From Chloroflexota bacterium (lineage in GTDB: Bacteria; Chloroflexota; UBA6077; CF-72): a stretch of DNA of 64,000 bases. Location of the stretch: NCBI GenBank assembly GCA_016191465.1, contig JACPOP010000014.1, positions 211,761-275,760 of the forward strand, written 5' to 3'. Each line of letters begins with the position of its first letter. The stretch's first letter is position 1. The translations under genes were made by a program, and so were the position numbers. The notes below the pieces were generated by a model. The model had not been told where the DNA came from, searched no databases, and worked only from the letters and a program-made list of their open reading frames with translations. This document shows positions 34,519-43,741 of this stretch, in pieces.

Positions 34519-35283
34519 CTATGCGACTGCTAAGCGCCCCGGCTGGGCCACGCCATTGGCCTGGCCCCCCTTGAAGGCTCGCAGGAAGTCAAGCACCTCG
34601 TCCAGGGCGCGGACGTCGCCGTATTTCTGGTGCATGTCAAAGAGGTTGATCGCGTGCGCCGCCTCGTGCCGGTCGAAGACACATTCTTCCACCACCGTCA
34701 CCTTGAAGCGGTGGCTGGCGCCATCGACCACCGTGGCGCGTACGCAGCCGCTCGTACTCTCCCCGGCGACGATCAACGAGTCCACCCCCAGGTGGTGGAG
34801 GTGGCCAATGAGCGGTGTCCCCCAGAATGCGCTGGGCGCTGTCTTGCGCAGCACGGCCTCACCCTCGATCGGCGCCACCTCGTCCACGATCTGGTAACGG
34901 CGGGCCTGTCGCTCGGCACGCCGGCTCTCTCTGGCGTCGATTGCCTGGCGCTGCTGCCCGGCGTGGATCGCTTCGCGCCAGCCCGCTACGCCGACGCCGT
35001 CGAGGCCGGTGAGGTGGACCACCGGAATGCCAGCCTCGCGGGCCGCCGCCAGCAGTCGCTGGATGGACGGCAGCGCATTCCACCCGGCCAGGCCACATGA
35101 GCCGGGCCATGTCTTCATCGATTCCAGTAACGGCTCGGGCTGGTCCCCGAATACCCAGCGGTACAGGTCCACGAGCAGCAGGGCAGGCCGTTCTCCGAGG
35201 CCCACGCGTCCGTCTCGCGCCGCTTCCACCGACGCGCGGTCCTGTTCGGTAAGGAATCGGTCCCAGACCCGCTCGCGGGTCAC
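34519..35283 (-). CDS. Isochorismatase-family amidohydrolase (N-carbamoylsarcosine amidase-like)
   Basis: A protein of 254 residues. It begins VTRERVWDRFLTEQDRA, as in N-carbamoylsarcosine amidase-like proteins. The cysteine-hydrolase triad is Asp in ALLLVDLYRWVFGD, Lys in AVLRKTAPSAFWGT and Cys in GESTSGCVRATVVDG. It should hydrolyse an N-carbamoyl or amide bond to release ammonia. GTG 35283 is chosen by homology; an in-frame ATG at 35400 adds a region of poor coding character. Motif S9 lies about 185 bases upstream. Confidence 0.82.
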   Translation of the reverse strand: MTRERVWDRFLTEQDRASVEAARDGRVGLGERPALLLVDLYRWVFGDQPEPLLESMKTWPGSCGLAGWNALPSIQRLLAAAREAGIPVVHLTGLDGVGVAGWREAIHAGQQRQAIDARESRRAERQARRYQIVDEVAPIEGEAVLRKTAPSAFWGTPLIGHLHHLGVDSLIVAGESTSGCVRATVVDGASHRFKVTVVEECVFDRHEAAHAINLFDMHQKYGDVRALDEVLDFLRAFKGGQANGVAQPGRLAVA

Positions 35284-35467
35284 GCGGACACCACCCAGCT
35301 GCGGGCGCTCAGCCACGTGAGATTGTCCAGCCCAACTGTCTCGATCTGTGCTCTCGCTGTCATCAACCGCGACATTTTCTGCCCCCAAGGTGTTCAACAT
35401 TTCTGGACCACGCACGGGCCCGAACCGGTCATCGTGCCGCCGCGCCGCCAGGGTGTTAGCGCGCTGA

Positions 35468-35484
35468 GTGCATGAAGAATACAC
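35468..35484. promoter_or_regulatory. Operator-like site S9
   Basis: GTGCATGAAGAATACAC resembles S4 (TTGCATGAAGGATAC) and S2. Read on the minus strand, towards the amidohydrolase, GTATTCTTCATGCAC has a -10-like TATTCT just before the ATGCA half-site. It is weaker than the others. Confidence 0.45.
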
Positions 35485-35527
35485 CCGAGGCCCATGGTCA
35501 TGGTACGGGGAACGCCCGGACCGCGCC

Positions 35528-36760
35528 TCACCCCGGCTCGGCGGGCTCAGATTGCAACCCCTTCCGAGCCAGCACCATGACGGTGAGGCCGGCGAGCGTC
35601 GACGCCGCGGTCAGGACCTGGAGTGCCGGGCCGATGCCCAGCGCGGCAGCCGAGAATCCGCTCACCACCGGCGCGATCACTGCCGCGGAATCGCTGCCCA
35701 TGGACGCGAGCGTTGAGGCAGTGCCCCGCTTGAGCACGCCACGGCTGGTCATCTGCGCGGTGCTCAAGGCGTTGGCCACGACGCCAAAACCCCGTCCCAT
35801 GCCGACGAGGAGGAACAGGGCCGAAATGGCCAGGGCGCTCGACGTCATGGGCAGCGCGGCAACGCCAAAGCCCTGCAGCAGAATGCCCGAACAGGCAAGC
35901 CCCACCAGCCCGAGGATTCTGAGCAGCCAGCCCCCGAACGGCCGGATGACGGTATTGGCGGTCGATTGGACGGCCCGTGCGCTGCCTACCACGGTGAGGC
36001 TCTGGCCGATGGAAAGCGCGTACAGCGGGAAGAGCGTCCCCACGGCCTGGTGGGTGAAGTTGACCGCGAACGCCAGTGCCGGGATCGCCACGACGTCCGC
36101 GCGAAAGAGGGTTGATGCGGCCGGATCAGGCGCCGCGGCGTCCGTTACGCGGGCAGCCACACCCGCCGTGGGCGCGGCGTGGGGCGCGGCGAGCAAGGCC
36201 AACCCCGGGCACAGCGCCGCCAGGAGGAACGCCGCGGTGTAGCCCAGGTTGTCGGCCACAAGCCCCGACAGGATGTTCCCAGTAGCGAACCCACCAGACA
36301 TGAACGCGGTGTAGTGGGCAGTCGCGTGCAGGCGGTTCCGGCCGGTCGCCACACCCAGAAAGGTGGCGAAGTTCAGGGTGCTGGTCATGCCGGAAAAGAA
36401 CCCGTGCAGCAGGCGCACCGCCAGGAACCATGCAGCCCCTGGCGCGAACGGGTACAGCGCGAACGTCCCGGCGGTGAAGACACACGCCAGGGTGAACCAG
36501 CGCCGCGAGGTCGGCCGGTCCGCAAGTTTGCCGGCCGGTATACGCGAGATCAGGCTGGCCACCGCGTAGGCGCCGACCAGCAGGCCAATCTCGCTCAGCG
36601 GATACCCCCGACTCCGCAGGTAGGCGGCCGTCAAGGTGGAGGCAACGGCTTCCCCAATATTGAGCAGGAAGACCGCCGCGTTGGCGCGTCCCGGTTCCCC
36701 CCAGCCGGGCCTCCTGGCCCCGCGCCGCGTCAGGGTGGCCGGTTCAGGCCCCGCCGGCAT
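35528..36760 (-). CDS. MFS transporter
   Basis: A protein of about 410 residues with about 12 hydrophobic segments and the loop motif RIPAGKLADRPTSRRW. It resembles the MFS carrier at 61958-63196 in order of motifs (AVASLISRIPAGKLAD against AVASLVSRLPAGILAD), so the two are paralogues. ATG 36760 is likely; the frame is open up to a TTG at 36829 inside motif S3. It is divergent from the VOC-aldolase operon and may share S3. Confidence 0.85.
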   Translation of the reverse strand: MPAGPEPATLTRRGARRPGWGEPGRANAAVFLLNIGEAVASTLTAAYLRSRGYPLSEIGLLVGAYAVASLISRIPAGKLADRPTSRRWFTLACVFTAGTFALYPFAPGAAWFLAVRLLHGFFSGMTSTLNFATFLGVATGRNRLHATAHYTAFMSGGFATGNILSGLVADNLGYTAAFLLAALCPGLALLAAPHAAPTAGVAARVTDAAAPDPAASTLFRADVVAIPALAFAVNFTHQAVGTLFPLYALSIGQSLTVVGSARAVQSTANTVIRPFGGWLLRILGLVGLACSGILLQGFGVAALPMTSSALAISALFLLVGMGRGFGVVANALSTAQMTSRGVLKRGTASTLASMGSDSAAVIAPVVSGFSAAALGIGPALQVLTAASTLAGLTVMVLARKGLQSEPAEPG

Positions 36761-36812
36761 TCCATTTTTCCCGCGCCGGATCGCGTATGGAAGCCCCCAT
36801 CGCGCGTTCGGA

Positions 36813-36829
36813 GTGCATGCAGTGTGCAA
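36813..36829. promoter_or_regulatory. Operator-like palindrome S3
   Basis: GTGCATGCAGTGTGCAA lies between the divergent MFS and VOC genes. Its halves fit the shared TTGCAT/TGCAA arms. Minus-strand reading shows TACTAT just before the TTGCA half as a possible -10. Confidence 0.5.
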
Positions 36830-36996
36830 TAGTATGGCCGCTCAAGCGGCGAAGCACTTCGTGCTTCAACTTCAGACATGCTCAGCATGTGCGATCACTT
36901 CCGGAAAGCCGGCCACAGGTGTGCGTACATGCTGCGCATCCGACGTTTGCGGCCGGGCCGGTCAGCCCGTCCTATCTCTGCACATCGGGGGCAGGC

Positions 36997-37437
36997 ATGC
37001 CAAAACTACGGCACATCGCCTTACACACCAGCGACCCAGAGGCCACGGCGGAGTTTTACAAGAAGGCGTTCGAGATGGTGGAAGTCGGTCGAACCGACTC
37101 ACCCTACGCCGTCGGCGTCTACCTGAGTGATGGCGACATGAACCTGGCGGTTCTCCGCTTCAAGACCACCGAAGCCGCGGATCGCCACGATGGCATGGGC
37201 CCGGTGATGGGGCTTCACCACTTCGGGTTCTGGGTGGAGGATGTCGAGGACACCCGTCGTCGGCTCGACGAGGCCGGCGCGGAGCACCGCGAGCAGCGCG
37301 CGGCCGGAGCAACCACTACGTTCTTCGAGGAGAAGTACAAGGGTCCGGATGGCGTGATGATCGACATCGCCGAACACGGCTGGAAGGGTGCCCGCCCGCC
37401 CGTTCCGGCGGGCCAGGATGTCACGGCGGCGGTCTAG
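36997..37437 (+). CDS. VOC-superfamily protein (glyoxalase/dioxygenase-like)
   Basis: A protein of 146 residues with paired beta-alpha-beta-beta-beta units. Likely metal ligands are in LRHIALHTSD (His), GLHHFGFWVED (His) and VMIDIAEHGW (Glu). VOC proteins include glyoxalases, extradiol dioxygenases and epimerases. ATG 36997 is preceded by GGGGGCAGG. It lies 6 bases before a class II aldolase gene, so the two are co-transcribed and probably act on successive intermediates. Confidence 0.82.
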   Translation: MPKLRHIALHTSDPEATAEFYKKAFEMVEVGRTDSPYAVGVYLSDGDMNLAVLRFKTTEAADRHDGMGPVMGLHHFGFWVEDVEDTRRRLDEAGAEHREQRAAGATTTFFEEKYKGPDGVMIDIAEHGWKGARPPVPAGQDVTAAV

Positions 37438-37443
37438 GCGCGC

Positions 37444-38202
37444 GTGCCATCCACCGCACAGACCGGGGCTGCCGCGGGCCCGGACATCGGGCAGGCCAGC
37501 CGCGAAACGCGTGAGCGCGTCGCCACGGCGTGCGCGGTGCTCTTCCGCCTTGGATTGACCGACTACCTGGGCCACCCGAGCATGCGCGTTCCGGGCACGG
37601 AGTACGTGGCGATCAAGCCCCGCCATTCCGAGGCCATCCGGGCAATGGGCTCGATTCAGCCAGACGAGGTGGCGGTCATCGACCTGGATGGAAAGCTCGT
37701 CGCAGGCACGCACCACCCGCCGGGGGAGCGCTTCATCCACACCGGGATCTACCGGGCTCGGCCGGACGTGAGCGCGGTCGTGCATACCCATCAGAGCCTG
37801 GCGACGATCTTCGGGGTGGTCCAGAAGGAGATCCTCCCGATCCTCCACGTGGAGGCGCCGCTCGTCGCCCGGGGCATCCCGACCTACCCCTCGCCGGAGC
37901 TGATCGAGGACGCCGAGCGCGGCGCGGCCGTCGCCGCGGCGCTGGGCGATTACGACCTCTGCCACTTGCAGGGCCACGGCATCGTGACCGTGGCAAAGAC
38001 AGTGGAGGAAGCCACCATCGCGGCCATTCACCTGGAGCGGCTCGCCCGCGCGAACTACATGGCCGCGCAAATTGGTGGGACGCCCCGAGTCATACCCACC
38101 GACGAGATCGAGCGGCTTCACGCCCCCATGGTTGGCTACAAGGTCCGCTGGGCGTACTACACCAGCCTGGTGGAGGACCGCACCCTTCCCGCGAACTGGT
38201 AG
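37444..38202 (+). CDS. Class II aldolase/adducin-family protein
   Basis: A protein of 252 residues. TDYLGHPSMRVPGTEYVAIKP, ERFIHTGIYRARPDVSAVVHTHQ with the HTH metal ligands, and CHLQGHGIVTV with the third His mark the fold. Members cleave C-C bonds by a Zn-dependent retro-aldol or decarboxylate hydroxy-aromatic acids. It is a close paralogue of the aldolase at 61082-61822 (GLSDYLGHPSARIPGTD). The GTG start lies 6 bases after the VOC gene. Confidence 0.85.
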   Translation: MPSTAQTGAAAGPDIGQASRETRERVATACAVLFRLGLTDYLGHPSMRVPGTEYVAIKPRHSEAIRAMGSIQPDEVAVIDLDGKLVAGTHHPPGERFIHTGIYRARPDVSAVVHTHQSLATIFGVVQKEILPILHVEAPLVARGIPTYPSPELIEDAERGAAVAAALGDYDLCHLQGHGIVTVAKTVEEATIAAIHLERLARANYMAAQIGGTPRVIPTDEIERLHAPMVGYKVRWAYYTSLVEDRTLPANW

Positions 38203-38272
38203 CCGGTGCCGTTTGCGGCGCCGGTCTTAAGTACCGCGTAGCGAAGGCGCCAAAGGCGCGCTCCGCGATCTA

Positions 38273-39112
38273 TCAGTCCTGCCGCTTGGGGCGCCAGACC
38301 TCGAAGTGCTGCTCCACGCGGCGCAAGCCTTCGCCGAGGAGCACGCCGAAGAAGCCGAGTAAGAGCACGCCCACCATCATGCGCGCGGTGTTGAGCGTGG
38401 AGCCCGCGAGATTGATCATGAACCCGAGGCCCGCGTTGGCCGCGAGCAGCTCCGCCAGCACCACGCCCACGAGGGCCCGGCCGCTGGCGAGCCGCAAGCC
38501 GCTCAGCATGAACGGCACGGTACCGGGCAGGATAACGGTGCGGAAGACCCGCAGATGGCTCGCGCCAAAGCTCCGCGCGACTTCGAGCATGCGGATGTCG
38601 ATGCTCTGCACTCCGATCAGCGTGTTTACCGCTACGGAAAACAGCGAGGTGAGGAACACCACGAACACCTTTGCCTGCAGGTCAATGCCGAGCACCAGGA
38701 TGATCAGGGGCACCAGCGCGATGTCCGGGGTGGCGTACAGCGCCGACAGCCACGGATCGAGGATGTAATTGGCGCGGCGGAACCAGCCGCCAATCAGCCC
38801 GATGGTGACTCCCACCACAGCGGCTATGAAGAAGCCGAGCAGAAACTCCAGAAGACTCACCGAGATGTTCGTCCACAACGTCCCCGCGCGGGCCTCATTC
38901 AGAAACGCCGTGTAGATCGCGGTGGGCGAGCTGAGGAAGACCCGTTTCATCCAGCCGACCTGGACCGTGAGCTCCCAGAAGGCAAGAACCGATACGAACC
39001 CGAGGACGCCGAGCGTGAGACGCTCGTGCTGGGCATACCAGCGCCTCCATGGTGCTACGCCGGCAAGGCGGACGTCGAGGAGCTCACCCTCGCCGGTGGA
39101 CGCGGCAGCCAT
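38273..39112 (-). CDS. ABC transporter permease (nitrate/taurine type), second permease
   Basis: A protein of 279 residues with about six hydrophobic segments and the ATPase-contact loop IRMLEVARSFGASHLRVFRTVILPGTVPFMLSGLR. It belongs to the SsuC/TauC group. It is the last gene of a permease-ATPase-permease operon, 20 bases after the ATPase gene. It is paralogous to the permease at 39987-40835, so the importer is probably heterodimeric. Confidence 0.88.
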   Translation of the reverse strand: MAAASTGEGELLDVRLAGVAPWRRWYAQHERLTLGVLGFVSVLAFWELTVQVGWMKRVFLSSPTAIYTAFLNEARAGTLWTNISVSLLEFLLGFFIAAVVGVTIGLIGGWFRRANYILDPWLSALYATPDIALVPLIILVLGIDLQAKVFVVFLTSLFSVAVNTLIGVQSIDIRMLEVARSFGASHLRVFRTVILPGTVPFMLSGLRLASGRALVGVVLAELLAANAGLGFMINLAGSTLNTARMMVGVLLLGFFGVLLGEGLRRVEQHFEVWRPKRQD

Positions 39113-39132
39113 GTTCTACGTTGACCCCGTGC

Positions 39133-39990
39133 TCAGTCTCGACTGGCGACGACCTGGTCGGCCGCCATGGTCCGCTTTACCTGGCTCTCGATGAGGTGCC
39201 AGATCTGGTCGGTGTATTCAAGGAACTTCGGGTCGCGCTTGACCCACAGGTGGCGCGGACGCGGAATGTCAATCTTGATGTCGGCCATCAGCCGGCCCGG
39301 CCGAGCGCTCATGACGATGACCCGGTCTGAGAGGTAGATCGCCTCGTCGATCTGGTGGGTGATGAAGAGCACCATCTTGCGCGTCTGTTGCCAGATGTTC
39401 AGCAGCTCGTGCTGCATCACCTCGCGCGTCTGCGCATCCAGCGCCGCGAAGGGCTCGTCCATCAGCAGCAACTGCGGGTTCACGGCCAGCGCCCGCGCCA
39501 GGTTGACGCGCTGCTGCATGCCGCCTGAGAGCTCGTACGGGTAGTGGTGCTCGAAGCCGGTGAGCCCGACCAGGTCGATGAATGGCTGCGACTGTTTGGC
39601 CGCCTCCTTGCCGCTCAGGCCCTGGCATTCGAGGCCATAGGCAACGTTGCGGATCACGGTGAACCAGGGGAAGAGGGAGGAGTCCTGGAAGACCATCGAG
39701 CGGTCTCGGCCAGGGCCGGTGATCTTCTTGCCGTCCAGCCGCAGCTCGCCAGCAGTAGCCGAGATCAGGCCGTCGACGATCTTGATGAAGGTGCTCTTGC
39801 CGCAACCACTCGGCCCGAGAATGCTGACGAACTCGCCCTCGTCGACGGAGAGGCAGAAACGATCGACCGCCAGCATCCGCTTGCCCGTGCGGGGCTGGTA
39901 GTACTCCATGCAAACATCGGCAGCTTCCAGCTTGGCCATGGACATCGTGGGTGTTGTGCTCCTGGTAGGTAGGTCCGACGTGAGGGTCAT
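39133..39990 (-). CDS. ABC transporter ATP-binding protein (nitrate/taurine type)
   Basis: A protein of 285 residues. Walker A is GPSGCGKS, the Q-loop [13 protein letters not shown], the signature [15 protein letters not shown], Walker [13 protein letters not shown] and the switch His in FITHQIDEA. It overlaps the upstream permease by 4 bases. An inner start at [10 protein letters not shown] would shorten it by 15 residues. It energises uptake through the two flanking permeases. Confidence 0.92.
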   Translation of the reverse strand: MTLTSDLPTRSTTPTMSMAKLEAADVCMEYYQPRTGKRMLAVDRFCLSVDEGEFVSILGPSGCGKSTFIKIVDGLISATAGELRLDGKKITGPGRDRSMVFQDSSLFPWFTVIRNVAYGLECQGLSGKEAAKQSQPFIDLVGLTGFEHHYPYELSGGMQQRVNLARALAVNPQLLLMDEPFAALDAQTREVMQHELLNIWQQTRKMVLFITHQIDEAIYLSDRVIVMSARPGRLMADIKIDIPRPRHLWVKRDPKFLEYTDQIWHLIESQVKRTMAADQVVASRD

Positions 39991-40835
39991 CGCGCCCCGA
40001 CCTTCGGGCGCCAGCGCTCGACGCGCTTTTCAAGCAGCCGGACGAGCTCGACGCCGATCACACCCATAAGGGTGAGCAGGAGGACCCCGAACAGCAGACG
40101 GCTTGTCTGCAGTGTCTGGCTGGAGACGGTGATCATGTAGCCGATTCCGGCGTTGGAGGAGTACAGCTCGCCCACCAGCACGCCGATGAGGCCGCGCCCG
40201 ATGCCCAGCCGCAAGCCCGCCAGGATGAACGGCACGCTGCCCGGCAGGACCACGGTCGTGAACACCCGCCACTGGGACGCCTTGAAGCTGGACGAGACGT
40301 CCAGGAGCCGCCGATCCACCGTGCGCACGCCGTACAGGCTGTTGATGACGACGGTGAAGAAGACGCCGAGGAAGACCACGACGATCTTGGACCAGATGCC
40401 GATCCCTACCCATAGCACGATGAGCGGCATCATCGCCACGCGGGGCAGCGCGTTCATAAAGTTCAGCCACGGATCGACGAAGTAGTTCAGCTTGCGGTAC
40501 CAACCCACCAGAATCCCCAGCGGGACCCCAATGGCAGCGGCCGCCACGTACCCAACAACCAGCTCCGTACCGCTAATCTGGAGGTCACTCCAGAGCCGCG
40601 GGTTCTGGACCTCCGTGACCCCAGCATTGAAAATCCGTGCTGGCGAGCTGAAGAAGTAGGCGTCAATCCACCCCGCCGCGGAGCCAATCTCCCAGAACAG
40701 GAAGAAGCCAACGAAGCTGAGCGCTCCCAGGATGCCGCGCTCGTTGATCAGATACCAGCGGAGAAGCGGAGGGAGGCCCGCGTACCGGACATCCAGTAGC
40801 TTCGACTCGGACTGTGTGGCGGCTGCGGCGGTCAC
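39987..40835 (-). CDS. ABC transporter permease (nitrate/taurine type), first permease
   Basis: A protein of 282 residues with about six hydrophobic segments and the loop [35 protein letters not shown]. It heads the operon, downstream of motif S4. No solute-binding protein is encoded nearby, so the binding protein must be elsewhere or shared. The GTG start at 40835 has GGAG 11 bases upstream. Confidence 0.88.
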   Translation of the reverse strand: MTAAAATQSESKLLDVRYAGLPPLLRWYLINERGILGALSFVGFFLFWEIGSAAGWIDAYFFSSPARIFNAGVTEVQNPRLWSDLQISGTELVVGYVAAAAIGVPLGILVGWYRKLNYFVDPWLNFMNALPRVAMMPLIVLWVGIGIWSKIVVVFLGVFFTVVINSLYGVRTVDRRLLDVSSSFKASQWRVFTTVVLPGSVPFILAGLRLGIGRGLIGVLVGELYSSNAGIGYMITVSSQTLQTSRLLFGVLLLTLMGVIGVELVRLLEKRVERWRPKVGAR

Positions 40836-40892
40836 CGTAGTGCGGTCTCCGGATTCACGAGTTTCCCCCAGTGGTCAACGGTGCCCCTCCGT

Positions 40893-40919
40893 TTGCATGA
40901 AGGATACTGAATGCACAAT
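40893..40919. promoter_or_regulatory. Operator-like site S4
   Basis: The plus strand begins TTGCATGAAGGATACTG and continues AATGCACAAT. It shares ATACTGAATGC with S2 and TTGCATGAA with S6. It lies between the MFS stop and the ABC operon start (both minus), so it should control the ABC operon. Confidence 0.6.
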
Positions 40920-42112
40920 CAGGGATCAATGTCCCGAGTTGTCCGTCCAAGGGTTTCGCGCGCCACAAACAGCAGGAGCGCAGCTGAGACAATGTGGAGA
41001 GGCGAAAATACCAGGAATGCGACTCCCGGGGTCGCAATTGTGGCGATGAACCCGCCAAGGGAGGGTCCAACGAGCCCCCCCAGCTCGCCCGAGGCACGTC
41101 GGAATGCCTGCAGCTTGCCGCGGCTCTCCCTCGGGGCGATGTCATAGGTATACGTGGTCATGGCGCCCAGGGCGAAACCATTGGCGATCCCCGCGAGCGC
41201 CGACAGCGCGCTGAGCTGCCAGAGCTCACGCGCAAACGGAAAGCCTATAAACACGACGGCTGAGAGCGCGGCCGCCGGCAGCGCGGCGGCCTTGCGGCCC
41301 ACGCGGTCCGAGAGGAACCCCACGGGGGCGATCATCACAATGCTGAACACGCCCATGATCCCGAATAGCCCGCCAAGCTCCGTGGTGGAGTACCCCAGCA
41401 CGGACCCGACATGGAGTGGCAGGAGGCTGTTGATGGAGCTCTGTCGGAGCATCGCGGCGAACGTGGCGATGATGAGCACCACGAAGGTCGCCCGGTAGAC
41501 CGGCGCAATTGAGCGGAATGCGGCCAGCGACAGGACGGGCGAGGCGGCGGCGGCCACGTGCGCCCTTCGGCCGCGCATCGGCAGGGCAGCGACCAACACG
41601 ACCAGTGCCAGGGCGAGGTAGATCCAGAACACGGCCCGGAAATCCGCCCGGTCGGCCACGATACCGCCCAGCACGGGGCCGAACACCGAGCCTGCCGATG
41701 ACAGCCCGAAGAAGCCACTCAGGGCGCGCCCTCGCTGGTGCTTCTGGACCATGTCGACGGCCGCGATCTCGCGGCCCAACTGCCAGATGCTGGTGCCGCC
41801 TCCGGCAACGAGCTGCGCAACCAGCAACGAAACGAACGTGGGTCCGACCGCGGTACCGAATGCGCCCACCGCGACCATGCCTGAGCCCATGAGCATGGCC
41901 GGCCGGGTCCCCAAACGGTCCACGATGATCCCGCCAGGGAGCAATGAGAGCACCCGTCCCAGCAGTTGCGCGGTCACGATCTGTGCTGCCAGGCCGGGCA
42001 CGATCTCGAATGTGGTGGCCAGGCGGGGGATGGTGGGAATCGCCATCCCCGCGCCCAGCCCCATGATCAGCGAAGGCAGGTAAAGGCTAAGGAGCCCTTT
42101 CAGAAGTTCCAA
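40919..42112 (-). CDS. MFS transporter
   Basis: A protein of 397 residues with about 12 hydrophobic segments. LPGGIIVDRLGTRPAML is the loop 2-3 motif and PVGFLSDRVGRKAAAL the corresponding loop in the second half. The start TTG 42112 lies inside a GTTCCAA-type repeat (copy C); no ATG gives a full first helix. It is the last gene of the hydrolase-amidohydrolase-MFS series on the minus strand, separated by repeat cassettes. Confidence 0.82.
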   Translation of the reverse strand: MELLKGLLSLYLPSLIMGLGAGMAIPTIPRLATTFEIVPGLAAQIVTAQLLGRVLSLLPGGIIVDRLGTRPAMLMGSGMVAVGAFGTAVGPTFVSLLVAQLVAGGGTSIWQLGREIAAVDMVQKHQRGRALSGFFGLSSAGSVFGPVLGGIVADRADFRAVFWIYLALALVVLVAALPMRGRRAHVAAAASPVLSLAAFRSIAPVYRATFVVLIIATFAAMLRQSSINSLLPLHVGSVLGYSTTELGGLFGIMGVFSIVMIAPVGFLSDRVGRKAAALPAAALSAVVFIGFPFARELWQLSALSALAGIANGFALGAMTTYTYDIAPRESRGKLQAFRRASGELGGLVGPSLGGFIATIATPGVAFLVFSPLHIVSAALLLFVARETLGRTTRDIDP

Positions 42113-42212
42113 GCTTCAAGTTCAGCGTTCCAAGTAGACGGAACCCTGCAACCGCTGGCCGCTCGTCTCCCAACTTCCCACTTGCAACTTGGAACTTGCA
42201 ACGTGAAACTCG
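42105..42212. repeat. Heptanucleotide repeat cassette, copy C
   Basis: GTTCCAA/GCTTCAA units on the left, AGACG (42136-42140) and CGTCT (42164-42168) borders, and inverted ACTTGGA/ACTTGCA units on the right. The borders match copy A, but the core between them is a different sequence. The left arm overlaps the MFS start codon. Confidence 0.7.
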
Positions 42213-43514
42213 TCAGCATAGGCAGGCGTCGTTGGGGTCTGGCTTCGCGTTTGGCGTGGGCGCAATGGGGTGAATGCCGTGGCTGTAGCGGCGGGCATTC
42301 GGATCCGCCTGGGGATGGCCCACGTAGCGCTTCTCGTCTGTTGGGACGGGAACGCCAGGGTGGACCGGAGTACCAAGCGGTGGCGGATCGGGCAGGCCCA
42401 GCAGCCGTGCGGCGGTCACCTGGAATACCGTGCGGATCTCGTCCTTCGTGCAGCCGTATGCCAGCAGCAGCTTGATCATCCAGCGGTTGGCGATGATGTG
42501 CGGGAAGTTCTGCAATTGGCCGAAGTCGCTGCCGTACATCAGGTTCTCGGCGCCGACTTCCTTGACGATCCGAGCTGCGTAGAGGGGGCCACTCTCGTGC
42601 AGTGGGAACGCCATGGCGCCCAGTCCGCTCAGCATCAGCTTCGCCCCGCGCTCCGCCTGCAGCTTCATCTGCTCGATGGTGTGCTTCGAGTGGATGTGGG
42701 CCGGGTGGATGATCTCGATGCGGTTGACGCCCAGGCGCCGCGCCTCCTCGACGAGAACCGCGGTGTCCACGTACGGGTAATGTCCCGAGGCGAGCACCAG
42801 GTCGTTATCGGCGATGATCCGCAGGATGTCCTGCATGGCCGGCACGACCTTACGGTTCTCGTCGAGGAAGTTGAGGCCGTAGCCGGACCAGTCGTCGTAG
42901 ACCACGCGCCGGTGGTGGTAGCTGTCCACCATTGGCATCCAGACGTACTTCATGCCCGGGAAGCCCAGGCACTTCTTGACCGCCTCGGGGTTGAAGCCGC
43001 CCACCGAGTAGTTCAGGACAATGCCGCCGTAGCACAGCGTTGGCCGCAGTCCGCGCGCCTCGGCATACCGATTGACAATCCGCTGGACGATTGCGTTACG
43101 CGACGCAGAGGGCGTGTACCAGGTCTTGACGACCATCGCCCGCATCCCGGCCTCGGTGTAGTCAATGCCGATGTCGTCCTCGAGGAGCAGCCGCTCCATC
43201 GGGTCCGAGCCGCCGTGGGTGTGGCAATCGACGCCGTTCGTGAGCAGCTCGTCGACGTCCTGCTCGGTGAACTTGGCGCCGGCCAGGAAGCGGGCGTACT
43301 GCATGTTGGCCCATTGGGCCTGCTGGCGGACCAGCCAGGTGAAGACTTCGTCGCTGACGCCAGGCGAGTCGACACTCGTGAGCTTCTTCAGCCGCTCGAC
43401 GCGCTCGTCGCTGATCTCGACCTTGAGAATCTCGGAGAGCGGTAGGTTCTCCTCGGGCTTCACGCTCTGGCGCGTGAGGGGCTGTTCCTGTTCCTTGTTC
43501 GAATCAGTGGCCAT
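42213..43514 (-). CDS. Amidohydrolase-like protein (DUF6282-type)
   Basis: A protein of 433 residues. NGVDCHTHGGSDPMERL carries the HxH metal motif of the amidohydrolase superfamily. VLASGHYPYVDTAVL and IEIIHPAHIHSKHTIEQMK provide further His ligands, and YGSDFGQLQNFPH the final Asp. The pattern resembles the DUF6282 group as I recall it, whose substrate I do not know. It lies between the dihydroorotase-type hydrolase and an MFS carrier on one strand, suggesting a shared pathway. Confidence 0.75.
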   Translation of the reverse strand: MATDSNKEQEQPLTRQSVKPEENLPLSEILKVEISDERVERLKKLTSVDSPGVSDEVFTWLVRQQAQWANMQYARFLAGAKFTEQDVDELLTNGVDCHTHGGSDPMERLLLEDDIGIDYTEAGMRAMVVKTWYTPSASRNAIVQRIVNRYAEARGLRPTLCYGGIVLNYSVGGFNPEAVKKCLGFPGMKYVWMPMVDSYHHRRVVYDDWSGYGLNFLDENRKVVPAMQDILRIIADNDLVLASGHYPYVDTAVLVEEARRLGVNRIEIIHPAHIHSKHTIEQMKLQAERGAKLMLSGLGAMAFPLHESGPLYAARIVKEVGAENLMYGSDFGQLQNFPHIIANRWMIKLLLAYGCTKDEIRTVFQVTAARLLGLPDPPPLGTPVHPGVPVPTDEKRYVGHPQADPNARRYSHGIHPIAPTPNAKPDPNDACLC

Positions 43515-43540
43515 GCGACGTCGTACGTCCTCCTAGTGGG

Positions 43541-43560
43541 TTCCAAGTTCCAAGTTTCAG
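43541..43560. repeat. Heptanucleotide repeat, short copy D
   Basis: Only about three GTTCCAA units, without borders or core, in the gap before the amidohydrolase start. The remaining 180 bases up to the next gene contain nothing I recognise. Confidence 0.55.
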
Positions 43561-43741
43561 TCGACGAGGCCCGGGGCCAACGTGAGGCCCCGCCGTCTCA
43601 CCCAGCGGGCCTGGGGCGCGGCCCCAGCGGGGGCATGGATGCTTGCGGCAGGGAGCCCGCGGGTTCCTCTTCGGCGGGGTGGAGCCCAGGCCTGGTCGGA
43701 CAGCGCTCGGGCAGCGCACCGCGGGGGTCGATGGGCGAATC

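Noticed and set aside
36834..37130. Open frame starting right after motif S3 (MAAQAAKHFV)
   Set aside because: It runs out of frame through the VOC gene and has no recognisable domain; the VOC start at 36997 has a better ribosome-binding site.
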